Position numbers and translations under genes: made by a program
The notes under the pieces: model-generated
The model's database searches: none
The model's input: only the letters and a program-made list of their open reading frames with translations
Told to the model about the DNA's origin: nothing
Part shown: positions 33,320 through 41,714 of the stretch, one piece after another
How the letters are laid out: each line of letters starts with the position of its first letter
Numbering within the stretch: the first letter of the stretch is position 1
Source: SHLQ01 sp964451305
Lineage (GTDB): Bacteria > Actinomycetota > Acidimicrobiia > Acidimicrobiales > SHLQ01
Direction: 5' to 3'
NCBI GenBank assembly: GCA_964451305.1
Contig: CAYVHV010000015.1
Span: 9,681-73,680, forward strand
DNA length: 64,000 bases

Positions 33320-33650
33320 TGATCCGACCGGTCCCGACGAGCATCCCCATGCCATGGGCTTCGGCATCAAAGACCAAACGCCGGCCCTCGATCCGCACGA
33401 GGGTGGCGTGGGCGTTGATCTCGGTTCCGACGCCGGTGCCATGAAGGTGGTCGAGGTTGATCCGAAGTCCGGCGGTGATAATGCCCTCGGGCAACTGGTC
33501 TTTGAGCGCCGCCATCGTCGCTTCTTGCATCAGCTGCAAAAGGCGTGGAGTGCTGAGAACCGCGACGTCGCCGGTGCCTTGCACCACAGCGGTCTCGTGC
33601 TCGCCAACCACCATCGATGCTTCGCCCCGAAGGCCCAGTTCAATCGCCAC
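33276..33650 (-). CDS. FlK-like hotdog thioesterase
   Basis: A 124-residue hotdog-fold protein similar to fluoroacetyl-CoA thioesterase FlK relatives. The matching stretch is GTGDVAVLSTPRLLQLMQEA (about 25-44), which would carry Thr34; the position usually Glu in the family reads Gln42, with Glu43 next to it. A candidate His is at 68 or 70 (LDHLHGTG). It probably hydrolyses an acyl-CoA, with substrate unknown. Its 3' end overlaps the convergent VanZ gene by 44 bases, so coding constraint there acts on both strands. Confidence 0.8.
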   Translation of the reverse strand: MAIELGLRGEASMVVGEHETAVVQGTGDVAVLSTPRLLQLMQEATMAALKDQLPEGIITAGLRINLDHLHGTGVGTEINAHATLVRIEGRRLVFDAEAHGMGMLVGTGRIIRVQIDKERFLANL

Positions 33651-33784
33651 GCTGGGAGTCTACGCAGAAACGTTGCTCGGGTATGAGCCAAAGCCTCACT
33701 CGCATGGACATTGTGGTCGATAGCATGAATGGACCGTCAGGTCCCTGCGTTTCCTAACGTAACCACCCCGAAAGGTGCACCTTC

Positions 33785-35176
33785 GTGCTCGACGAATCAC
33801 TGGTCGCAAACACACTCAATGCCGCTCTCACCGGAGGCGCTGATTTCGCTGAAGTCTTTGTTGAAGACAAGCGCAACTCGTCGGCCTTCCTCGACGACGG
33901 CAAGATCGAAGAGCTGACCTCCGGGCGCGACCGTGGCGCGGGTATCCGCGTCGTCGCAGGTGACACCACAGGGTTTGCTCATACCGCCGACCTTTCCGAA
34001 AACGGTCTGCGCAATGCAGCTGAAGCTGCAGCGGCCGCCGCTCGTGGCGGAGGCGGTGGCGTCCGCAAGGTCAGCCTCGAGCGCCAAGACGCATCCCGCG
34101 ACATCGAGGTGAAGACCTTCCCTGAGACCGTGGCCAAGAGCACCAAGGTCGAGATGCTTCAGCGAGCGGACGAAGAAGCTCGTTCGATCGGCGATGCCAT
34201 TTCGCAGGTCAGCGCCCGCTACGGCGACAGCCGCCGCAAGATCCTCGTCGCCAACTCCGATGGCCTCATCGCCGGCGACGATCAGGTTCGCACCTTCTTC
34301 TCGATCAACTGTGTTGCCATGGGCGACACGGGTATGCAGACCGGTCGCGAGAGCCACGGTCGCACCATCGGCTTTGAAATGTTCGACGACCACGACGTCA
34401 CCGAGATGGCTCGGGTCGCTGCAAACCGTGCGATCACCAAGCTCAGCGCACGCCCAGCACCATCGGGCGCGCAAACCGTCGTGGTCGGTCCTGGCGGTGG
34501 CGGCGTGCTCTTCCACGAAGCATGCGGACACGGCCTCGAGGCCGACCTCGTCGCAAAGTCCGCATCCGTTTTTGCTGGCCGCAAGGGCGAACAAGTGGCC
34601 AGCCCGCTCGTCACTCTCATCGACGACGGCACTATGTCCGCCGAGTGGGGCAACTTTGCCATCGACGACGAAGGTCGCCCCGCCCAACGCAACGTACTGA
34701 TCCAAGATGGCATCCTCACCGACTACATGTACGACAACATTCGTGCCCGTAAGGAAGGCCGCCCATCTTCAGGCAACGGTCGTCGACAGAGCTACCAGCA
34801 CCTGCCGATGGTACGGATGACCAACACGTACATCACCGCAGGTGAGGATGACCCTGCCGACATCATTGCTTCGACCCCGAACGGTGTGTATGTCGCGCAA
34901 CTCGGTGGTGGACAGGTCAACACCGCAACCGGTGACTTCGTCTTTGGTATGACCGAGGCCTATCTCATCGAAGATGGCAAGATCACCGAACCGATCCGCG
35001 AGGGCAACCTCATTGGCAACGGCCCAGAGGTATTGACCCGTATCGATGCGCTCGGCAATGACTTTGCCATGGGTCATCCCGGCACATGTGGCAAAGATGG
35101 CCAAGGTGTTCCCGTCGGCGACGGCACGCCAACCTTGCGGGTCACCAGCCTCACCGTCGGCGGCACGGCTGCGTAA
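33785..35176 (+). CDS. tldD: TldD-type metalloprotease subunit
   Basis: A 463-residue protein with the active-site HEACGH (244-249), the HExxxH zinc motif of TldD, and a third ligand region near GTCGKDGQG at the C-terminus. It begins with GTG at 33785, preceded by GAAAGG. TldD and TldE form a heterodimer that degrades unfolded peptides and, in known cases, removes leader peptides from antitoxin or RiPP substrates. The tldE gene follows after 6 bases. No obvious RiPP precursor or modification enzyme lies nearby. Confidence 0.95.
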   Translation: MLDESLVANTLNAALTGGADFAEVFVEDKRNSSAFLDDGKIEELTSGRDRGAGIRVVAGDTTGFAHTADLSENGLRNAAEAAAAAARGGGGGVRKVSLERQDASRDIEVKTFPETVAKSTKVEMLQRADEEARSIGDAISQVSARYGDSRRKILVANSDGLIAGDDQVRTFFSINCVAMGDTGMQTGRESHGRTIGFEMFDDHDVTEMARVAANRAITKLSARPAPSGAQTVVVGPGGGGVLFHEACGHGLEADLVAKSASVFAGRKGEQVASPLVTLIDDGTMSAEWGNFAIDDEGRPAQRNVLIQDGILTDYMYDNIRARKEGRPSSGNGRRQSYQHLPMVRMTNTYITAGEDDPADIIASTPNGVYVAQLGGGQVNTATGDFVFGMTEAYLIEDGKITEPIREGNLIGNGPEVLTRIDALGNDFAMGHPGTCGKDGQGVPVGDGTPTLRVTSLTVGGTAA

Positions 35177-35182
35177 CGACAC

Positions 35183-36523
35183 ATGGCTGAACTATTACCA
35201 ATCGCGAAGAAGGTCTTGGGCTGGGCGAACGAAGGCGAGGCCGTCGAGGTCGTCGCCGTCCACGAACGCGATACCGAAATTCGTGTGTACCAGGGTGAGA
35301 TCGAACAGTTCACCGCGAGCGAGTCTCAAGGTGTGGGCGTTCGAGTGATCGTCGATGACAAGCAGGGCTTTGCGTATGCGGGTTCGCTCGACGAGGACGT
35401 GCTCGCTGAGACGCTGGCCGAAGCCCGAGACAACGCGGCTTTTGGCACGCCCGACGAGTTCCTCGGTCTTGCGAGCCCCGATGGTGTTCCCGTCCAGTCG
35501 CTCGATCTCTATGACGAAGCGGTCAACGATATGACCACCGACGCCAAGATCGATATGGCGATCAGGCTCGAGGCGCAAACGCTCAAGAGTGATCCGCGCA
35601 TCACCGGCATCGAATCGGCCGACTACGTGGACTCGGTCAGTGAGAGCGCGCTCGTCTCCACCGCAGGTGTCGAGGTGACCAGCCGCGACTCCGGATCGTA
35701 CGTCACGGTCTCCGCGCTTGCCGAAGAAGACGGCGACACGCAGATCGGTTTCGGATTCAGCGTCGGACGCGACCCGTTCACGCTCGACGTCGATCGCGCC
35801 GCTGCCGACGCGGGCGACCGTGCGACCCGCCTTCTCGGTGCAACCCAGCCTGCGAGCGAACGCGTGACGATCGTATTCGACCCGTTCGTGACCGCACAGT
35901 TCCTCGCCATCCTCGGTGGAACGATGTCGGGCGAAGCGGTCATGAAGGGCTACTCACTCTTCGCCAACCGAATGGATGAAGAGGTGGCCTCGCCGCTCTT
36001 TACCTTGGTCGACGACCCCACCAACCGCGATGCCTTCACCGCAAGCGAAACCGACGGCGAAGGTATGGCGAGCCGACGCAATGTCCTGATCGACGGTGGT
36101 CGGCTCAACACGTTCGTGCACAACGCCTATACCGGTCGACGCATGAACACGGCGTCGACTGGGTCGGCTGTTCGCAGCTACTCGTCGGTTCCTGGAGTCG
36201 GCGCCCGAGCGCTGTTCCTCGAACCTGGAACTCAGTCTCAGGAAGAGTTGATTAGTGGGATCGACAACGGTGTCCTCATCCAAGGTGTTGCGGGTATCCA
36301 CTCGGGCGTGAACCCGGTGAGCGGTGACTTCTCGACCGGTGCCGAAGGACTTCGTATCCGTGGTGGCCAACTCGGCGAGCCACTACGTGAAATTACGATC
36401 GCATCAACGCTCCAAAAGATGCTCGGCGATATCCAAGCGGTCGGCAACGATGTCGACTGGCTCCCAATGTCGGCAGCTGGCGTCAGCCTCGTCATCGACG
36501 ACGTTACGATGAGCGGTTCCTAG
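35183..36523 (+). CDS. pmbA: TldE/PmbA-type protease partner
   Basis: A 446-residue partner of TldD. The family fold is shared, but the HExxxH zinc motif is absent, as expected for TldE. Family landmarks are an N-terminal YQGEIEQFTASESQGVGVR segment and late GMASRRNVLIDGG, TGSAVRSY and VNPVSGDFSTGAEG. It is transcribed 6 bases after tldD, with which it should form the 1:1 complex. A small membrane protein gene follows after 69 bases on the same strand. Confidence 0.94.
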   Translation: MAELLPIAKKVLGWANEGEAVEVVAVHERDTEIRVYQGEIEQFTASESQGVGVRVIVDDKQGFAYAGSLDEDVLAETLAEARDNAAFGTPDEFLGLASPDGVPVQSLDLYDEAVNDMTTDAKIDMAIRLEAQTLKSDPRITGIESADYVDSVSESALVSTAGVEVTSRDSGSYVTVSALAEEDGDTQIGFGFSVGRDPFTLDVDRAAADAGDRATRLLGATQPASERVTIVFDPFVTAQFLAILGGTMSGEAVMKGYSLFANRMDEEVASPLFTLVDDPTNRDAFTASETDGEGMASRRNVLIDGGRLNTFVHNAYTGRRMNTASTGSAVRSYSSVPGVGARALFLEPGTQSQEELISGIDNGVLIQGVAGIHSGVNPVSGDFSTGAEGLRIRGGQLGEPLREITIASTLQKMLGDIQAVGNDVDWLPMSAAGVSLVIDDVTMSGS

Positions 36524-36592
36524 CGATCGTCCAACACGCCTGAGTCCATCGGGTCGGCCTTATGCCTACGATGTTGCTGCCGATCATCTGTC

Positions 36593-36871
36593 ATGGGTCG
36601 AAACGTCGCCACCGTAGGGTTCGTTGCCCTCCTCGCGTTCGGCATCATCGCCGGCCTCGCGTCGAATCCCGGCCGCGGCGGTGAGATCGGCGCTCCACCC
36701 GAATCGTTGATCCAGTTCGACGAACAGGCGACCGCCGAGTTCAACGAGGCCGCTGCGACACGACAAAACTTGAACGAGTTGCTCGTCGTCCTCCTCATAA
36801 CGCTCGGTCTTACGGGCACGATCGTCGTGGTCGTTGGTCGATTCGACGAAGCACAAAACGCGAACAGCTAG
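36593..36871 (+). CDS. Small two-helix membrane protein
   Basis: An unrecognised 92-residue protein with hydrophobic segments at about 6-22 and 62-82 and a polar, acidic, Gln/Asn-rich middle (ESLIQFDEQATAEFNEAAATRQNLNE, residues about 38-63). The second helix ends in a short DEAQNANS tail. Topology is probably a helical hairpin or a signal peptide plus anchor. It follows tldE by 69 bases on the same strand. A role as a substrate or partner of TldD/TldE is possible but has no direct support. Confidence 0.65.
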   Translation: MGRNVATVGFVALLAFGIIAGLASNPGRGGEIGAPPESLIQFDEQATAEFNEAAATRQNLNELLVVLLITLGLTGTIVVVVGRFDEAQNANS

Positions 36872-36961
36872 CGCGACGCGGAATCTTTCAGGCGTTTCTG
36901 CGTTGGACTGAGACGGCTGCTGCTCGCGTAAGATCTCGAGCGTCCGGCTAGGGAGAGTTTC

Positions 36962-37675
36962 TTGCACCGTCTGCTTCGAGTACTTCTGATGACCTTCGGG
37001 TCTGTCGTGTTACTTGTTGCGTGTGGTGCAGGTGAGGACCTCGGCGGTGAGCCGCTCGACCTCGAGCCAGTGTCGTTACAGGCGATGAGCGCTGAGGTAA
37101 TGGGGCAGGTCACAAGTGTTCGCTTCGGCCTCGAGAGAACGGGCGCTCCGGTCTTTATCGACGGTGCCCAATCGATCGCGCTCGACAACATCGATGGCCG
37201 TTTCAGCGTGCCCGGCTCAGCCGATGCGATTTTGGGTGTGACCGTGAACGGTTCGCTTCGCACCGAACTTGGTGCCATCGCCATCGACGACGAGGTCTGG
37301 CTTTCGAACTTGACAGGAGGCTTCGAGACGCTGCCGCCCGGTTTCGACATCGACCCCAGCCTCTTTTTTGACCCCATCGGTGGGTGGATGCCGCTCATCG
37401 CAGGTCTTTCCGACGTTGCGGTCGTGGGGGAAGAGCAGCGCAATGGCGCAACCCGATACCACCTCAACGGGACCGCTCCGGCGGAACGTATGCAAGCAAT
37501 AACCGCTGGCCTCGTGAGCGGCCAAGACGTGGTCATCGACCTGTGGCTGCATCCAGTGACCGCCGAAGTCACCTCGGTCGAGTTCTCGACAGACTTTGAC
37601 GGAGATACCAGCAACTGGGTACTCGAACTCACCGAGTACGGCGAGACCTTCGACATCTCGCCACCCGCTGAGTAA
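36962..37675 (+). CDS. LppX/LprG-family lipoprotein
   Basis: A 237-residue lipoprotein of the LppX_LprAFG family. The signal peptide MHRLLRVLLMTFGSVVLLVAC has its lipobox at VAC (Cys21). AGGGAG (36950-36955), 6 bases upstream, supports the TTG start at 36962 over an ATG nine codons in. Known relatives bind triacylated lipids in a hydrophobic pocket and pass them across the envelope. The stop overlaps the start of an MFS exporter by one base (TAATG). That reproduces the mycobacterial lprG-p55 (Rv1411c-Rv1410c) operon, so lipid export is the favoured role. Confidence 0.87.
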   Translation: MHRLLRVLLMTFGSVVLLVACGAGEDLGGEPLDLEPVSLQAMSAEVMGQVTSVRFGLERTGAPVFIDGAQSIALDNIDGRFSVPGSADAILGVTVNGSLRTELGAIAIDDEVWLSNLTGGFETLPPGFDIDPSLFFDPIGGWMPLIAGLSDVAVVGEEQRNGATRYHLNGTAPAERMQAITAGLVSGQDVVIDLWLHPVTAEVTSVEFSTDFDGDTSNWVLELTEYGETFDISPPAE

Positions 37676-39924
37676 TGGCTGTGACCAACGCACCTGAGGT
37701 GACGAGACGAACCGCGTCACCGCGGGCGATCCTCTGGGTTGTTGGATTTGCGGTGTTTGTTGCCGCCGACGATCTAACCGTCGTTACGACGATGCTCCGT
37801 CCGATCATCAACGATCTTGGCTTGACCCTGCCCGATGGTCTCGACGATGCCGCGTGGATCGTCAACGTCTACCTGATCGCATTCGTGTCGATCATGCCAC
37901 TGGCCGGGCGGCTCAGCGACGTCATTGGGCGGCGACGCCTCTTCGTTCTGGCCTACGGGGTGTTCCTGATCGGAACGATCGTCATCCCCCTCTCGTCGTC
38001 GATGGCACCATTTCTGGTCGGGCGCGTGCTCACCGCGATAGGCGGTGGCGCCATGGTGCCGGTCGCTCTCGCTGTCGTCGGTGAAGTGTTCGACGATGAC
38101 AAACGTGCGCGGGCCCTCGGCAGCCTTGGCGCGATCGAGACCTTCGGTTGGGTCTGGGGGCCGCTCTACGGTGCACTGCTCGTCCGGTTCCTCGACTGGC
38201 GTTGGCAGTTCTGGCTCAACATTCCGCTTGCACTTATCGGCCTTGCGCTGGCGTGGTGGGCGCTCGCGGGTATGGATGAGCCGCGCTCGGTTGACGAGGA
38301 GACGCGGCGGGTCGACTGGACCGGCGCCGTCCTGCTTTCGCTCACGCTCATCGTCCTCGACCTTGCGCTCCTCGGAAACGCAGAGATCCAGAGTGTTACC
38401 GGACTCGATGAGCTCCAAGGCGGCAACGGCGTTGATTTCCGACTGTCCTACCCGGTAGCAGCGGTCCTCGGCTTCCTCTTCGTGCGTCATGAGCGCCGCA
38501 CTGACGATCCTCTGATCGACCCGGCATTCTTCGCCAGCCGAAACCTACGGGTCGCGCTGTTCGTCAACCTCATCGTGGGTGCGGCACTCATCATTGCGAT
38601 GGTCGACGTGCCGATCTTCGTGAACGCCATCGAAGTCGACCTCGAACGATCGGCTGTTCTCGCGGGCTGGGTGCTCGCGGCACTCACCGCCGCCATGGCT
38701 GTGGCGTCATGGGTCGGGGGCCGCCTCTCCGAACGGGTGAGTTACCGACTGCCCACCATTGCTGGAATGGCGTTCGCTTCCATTGCTCTGCTGGTGATGG
38801 GGCTGACGTGGACTCCAGATCTCAACTTCGTATTCGCAGCGGGCCAACTCACAGTTCTCGGCGCTGGCCTTGGCCTGGTGTTCGCCCCAACGACAGCGAC
38901 GGTCGTCGATGCATCTCCGGCTCACCAACGCGGTGCCGCGGCGGCGATCGTGATGATCGTGCGACTCGTTGGTTTGAGCGTCGGTCTCGCAGCACTCACC
39001 GCGTGGGGGCTGGCGCGGTTCAACGACCTGCGCTCCAACCTTGTGTTGCCGCCGATCACGAGTCCCGACTTTCCCACAGTGGCTACCGAGGCCGCAGCCG
39101 AACTCACGGCGAGTGCAATTTCTGAGACCTTCCTCGCAGCCACGGGCCTCACCATTTTGGGGCTGTTCGTCGCAATGCTCGCTCGCAGCCAGCGGTCGGA
39201 CGAATCTTCGCCCGAACGTGCCGCAGAAGACCTTCAATCCAACCCACCAACCACCGGGGAGCCTCCCATGCGTGAAGACAGTTTCTTGAAGACCGCCGTG
39301 GTCATCCTCGGCATCGTGCTCGTGGGCGTCGTGATCGCGCTCGGGCTCGTCGTGCGGTCATTGAACAACACCCAGGCGGACTTAGCTCAGGCACAAGCTG
39401 ACCTCATCCGAGTCGAGGAGGGAGCGGCGGGCTCTGCGATCGTGTCGGCCCAAGTCATCGAGTTCACACGACAGGTGGGCGAACTCGAACCACAGGTTTC
39501 GGCTGGCCTCGACGAGGCGATCACCGAGCTCGAGAACTTCTCCAACAGCTCGCTCGAGTTCGCGGTGGCGATCGACGAGACCGTGGTGATCGACACCGAG
39601 ATCACGATCGATCGCGACTTCAGCTTCCCGATCGATGAGGTCATTCCGATCAACCAGACCATCGATACGATCGTCGAGGTCGATACCGGTCTCGGTTTCG
39701 AGATTCCGGTCGACATTGCGGTCCCGGTCAATGTCGATGTCCCAATCCAGCTCGATGTTGATGTGCCGATCAGCGAGACCGTGCCGGTTCAGGCAGAGGT
39801 GCCCGTGAATCTCGACGTGCCAATCGAGGTCGATATTGCGGAGACCGAATTGCGCGAACTGACCGAACAGCTCGCCGAGGGACTGCGGCAGATCCAAACC
39901 GTGGTGTCAGACCTGTCCGGCTAG
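37675..39924 (+). CDS. DHA2-type MFS exporter with extracytoplasmic repeat tail
   Basis: A 749-residue protein. Residues 1-505 form a 14-helix DHA2 MFS exporter, with the A-motif variant GRLSDVIGRRRLF after helix 2 and motif C in helix 5. It follows the LprG-like lipoprotein gene with a one-base overlap, as P55 (Rv1410c) follows LprG. Unlike P55 it continues past a Ser/Pro-rich linker into one more helix (about 538-558) and a tail of about 190 residues. The tail has a coiled-coil-like start (about 560-590), then alternating beta-like repeats of the form VPVxVDVPI (about 635-725). With 15 helices the tail should lie outside the membrane. An in-frame ATG at 39268, preceded by GGGGAG, could give a separate tail protein. 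Confidence 0.85.
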   Translation: MAVTNAPEVTRRTASPRAILWVVGFAVFVAADDLTVVTTMLRPIINDLGLTLPDGLDDAAWIVNVYLIAFVSIMPLAGRLSDVIGRRRLFVLAYGVFLIGTIVIPLSSSMAPFLVGRVLTAIGGGAMVPVALAVVGEVFDDDKRARALGSLGAIETFGWVWGPLYGALLVRFLDWRWQFWLNIPLALIGLALAWWALAGMDEPRSVDEETRRVDWTGAVLLSLTLIVLDLALLGNAEIQSVTGLDELQGGNGVDFRLSYPVAAVLGFLFVRHERRTDDPLIDPAFFASRNLRVALFVNLIVGAALIIAMVDVPIFVNAIEVDLERSAVLAGWVLAALTAAMAVASWVGGRLSERVSYRLPTIAGMAFASIALLVMGLTWTPDLNFVFAAGQLTVLGAGLGLVFAPTTATVVDASPAHQRGAAAAIVMIVRLVGLSVGLAALTAWGLARFNDLRSNLVLPPITSPDFPTVATEAAAELTASAISETFLAATGLTILGLFVAMLARSQRSDESSPERAAEDLQSNPPTTGEPPMREDSFLKTAVVILGIVLVGVVIALGLVVRSLNNTQADLAQAQADLIRVEEGAAGSAIVSAQVIEFTRQVGELEPQVSAGLDEAITELENFSNSSLEFAVAIDETVVIDTEITIDRDFSFPIDEVIPINQTIDTIVEVDTGLGFEIPVDIAVPVNVDVPIQLDVDVPISETVPVQAEVPVNLDVPIEVDIAETELRELTEQLAEGLRQIQTVVSDLSG

Positions 39925-39950
39925 CCACCAGCGGCCTCGCCAATTCCTCT

Positions 39951-40718
39951 TTAGAGAAGTGCCGGGCGCATCGACGCGACGATGGTTTGGCCGAAGAAGC
40001 TGCTCACGCGCTCTTCGATTTTCTCCGTAGCTGAATGGGCGGAGTGTCCACTGGGCAGGGAGTCGAGCGGCGGCATCATAAAGGTGATGCCTTCGACGAT
40101 CATTCCAGTCCGGTCGGCGAGGTGTCGAAGATCCGATGGTCCAAATACAGCCGCGTCGCTCATCTTCTTGTGGAGCGGCTTTGCCCACACCAGTCCTGGT
40201 GCATAGTAGCTGGGGTAGCGCTTCCCCCGGAACAGGACACCGTGTTGCTCAAGTGGCCACCGCCGCGAGGGTGTGGTCAGCAAGAAACGACCCTCGGGCT
40301 TGAGTACTCTGGCGATCTCCGCGAGTGCAGTGGCAGGACTCGCGAGGTGTTCGAGTACCTCGATCATGACGACGGTGTCGAACGTATCGTCCTCGAAGTT
40401 GAGACTGTTCGCGGACATGAGGTGCAACGCGACATTGTCTGGTTTGTTGCGCTCGAATGCTTCGAGCCGAAGCCGTTCGATCTCGATGCCATCGACCTCG
40501 TCGTACAGCTCGGCGAGTGACACCGTGTATTCACCAGTGCCGCAACCGATATCGAGAAGGCGTTCGCCACCAAGGTCTTCGAGGCGTTCGAAGGCTGCGA
40601 TGCGCTGGGTGATGTTGCGCTTCCCGCGCGCCGAACCGTGCATTGCGCCGATTGAAGTCGCGTCGTTCTGGAACTCCGCTCCGACCTCGCGCGACTGAAT
40701 ATCGCTTCCGGTGACCAT
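39951..40718 (-). CDS. SAM-dependent methyltransferase (class I)
   Basis: A 255-residue methyltransferase with motif I LLDIGCGTGEY (about 54-64), the acidic end of strand 2 (VDGIEIE), the DTVVMIEVLEHL post-I stretch and LKPEGRFLLTTPSRRW. The middle matches the Methyltransf_11/UbiE type, often found in polysaccharide and lipid loci. It is the last gene of the leftward side of the exopolysaccharide region, but 238 bases separate it from the wall-protein gene. Methylation of a sugar or lipid is a reasonable inference. Confidence 0.87.
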   Translation of the reverse strand: MVTGSDIQSREVGAEFQNDATSIGAMHGSARGKRNITQRIAAFERLEDLGGERLLDIGCGTGEYTVSLAELYDEVDGIEIERLRLEAFERNKPDNVALHLMSANSLNFEDDTFDTVVMIEVLEHLASPATALAEIARVLKPEGRFLLTTPSRRWPLEQHGVLFRGKRYPSYYAPGLVWAKPLHKKMSDAAVFGPSDLRHLADRTGMIVEGITFMMPPLDSLPSGHSAHSATEKIEERVSSFFGQTIVASMRPALL

Positions 40719-40755
40719 TTGGATTCCTGACTTGAGTCGTCGTCAGCCACTTACG

Positions 40756-40793
40756 TCGCTGTAACTGCGGTCAGGGGATCGCAGTTACAGCGA
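40756..40793. promoter_or_regulatory. 14-bp perfect inverted repeat upstream of the methyltransferase gene
   Basis: TCGCTGTAACTGCG (40756-40769) and its exact complement at 40780-40793 flank a 10-base loop. The element lies 38-75 bases ahead of the methyltransferase start. There is no T-run, so an operator or RNA hairpin is likelier than a terminator. No known family is recognised. Confidence 0.55.
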
Positions 40794-40956
40794 AGTCCCG
40801 CCACCTTAGGTCGAGCAAAATCGACGGACAAGAAAACAAGTTATGAAGCGTGGTGTTCAGTCATTGGTCGTGGTGCTCATGCACGGCGGTACCACAAACA
40901 TCCACCTCGCTTGTGGTCTCGGTTGCGAGACGTCTTGTGATGTAGCGCACTCGCTG

Positions 40957-41583
40957 TTACGCGGTTGCTGCACCTTCACGGCGGCGAGTGGCAACGAATA
41001 CCAAACCAAGTCCGAGCCCGACGAGAGCGAAGCCTCCAAATGCTCGACCTTGACTCTCTGAGCCGGTGAGGGCGAGTGTTTCAGGCGTGCCCGCATTGAC
41101 TGCGGTGATGGAGTTCTCCGCCGCCTGGCTCTGAGACGTCGTTGCCGTCGAGTTATCGGTTGCAGGAGTCGAGGTGTCCGAGGCGGTCCCGCTCACTTGC
41201 AAGGCCAGTTCGGAGAAGAATGGCTCACCATCTGCCGATTCACCGCTGGCAACGATACTGAATGCTCCCGGGTCGATGTTGTCGGGCAGACGTAGGTCGG
41301 TGTTGACGTTGCCGGCAGCGTCTGCGCGAACAACGACGACGCCCTGAACCTCGGTGAGACCATCGACTTCGTTGCGATCTTCATCGACGAAACGAATCTC
41401 CAATTCGGAGTTGGGGGCTAGCCCTGCAACTGCGAAGTTGATAATTGAGCCTGGGCCGGGTTCGGCCGGCACGAAGAAGATTCCTTCTTCGAGGCTTGTT
41501 CCTTCATACGATTGAGCAGCAACGGTGCCCACTCCGGTGAACAGCACAAGGAGTGCTGCAATAATTGCGAATACAGGTTTCAT
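40957..41583 (-). CDS. LAxTG-type sorted cell-wall protein
   Basis: A 208-residue surface protein, starting at 41583 with a signal peptide (IIAALLVLFTGVGTVAAQ). A beta-rich domain of about 110 residues follows, then a Ser/Thr/Ala-rich stalk and the C-terminal sorting signal LALTG plus hydrophobic helix and RRREG tail. LAxTG is the motif used by class E sortases of high-GC actinobacteria. It would be attached to peptidoglycan. No sortase gene is in the window. It lies downstream of the Wzc-like kinase gene within the exopolysaccharide region, so a structural role at the polymer-covered wall is plausible. Confidence 0.83.
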   Translation of the reverse strand: MKPVFAIIAALLVLFTGVGTVAAQSYEGTSLEEGIFFVPAEPGPGSIINFAVAGLAPNSELEIRFVDEDRNEVDGLTEVQGVVVVRADAAGNVNTDLRLPDNIDPGAFSIVASGESADGEPFFSELALQVSGTASDTSTPATDNSTATTSQSQAAENSITAVNAGTPETLALTGSESQGRAFGGFALVGLGLGLVFVATRRREGAATA

Positions 41584-41714
41584 TTTCCGGCCCGCTTTTC
41601 CTTCTATTGTCGTTTGCATCTGTCACCCTGGGAGCAGGGTTGTACCGCCCAGCAAAATTCTCCCAACAAGAACTATGTCGGTTAGCGATCTCAAGAGTTG
41701 AGGGGTTCGGGCAA

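Noticed and set aside
40891..40917. ACCACAA/TTGTGGT stem downstream of the wall-protein gene as a terminator
   Set aside because: The 7-bp stem has a 13-base loop and no U-tract on either strand, so I do not call it.
40843..41061. A 72-codon plus-strand frame with many cysteines
   Set aside because: It overlaps the end of the wall-protein gene on the other strand and its composition follows from that gene. No ribosome site or family match.
41584..41714. Possible c-di-GMP (GEMM-like) riboswitch ahead of the wall-protein gene
   Set aside because: The minus-strand leader has a hairpin and a GCAAAC stretch that recall the motif, but the conserved core and spacing do not fit.
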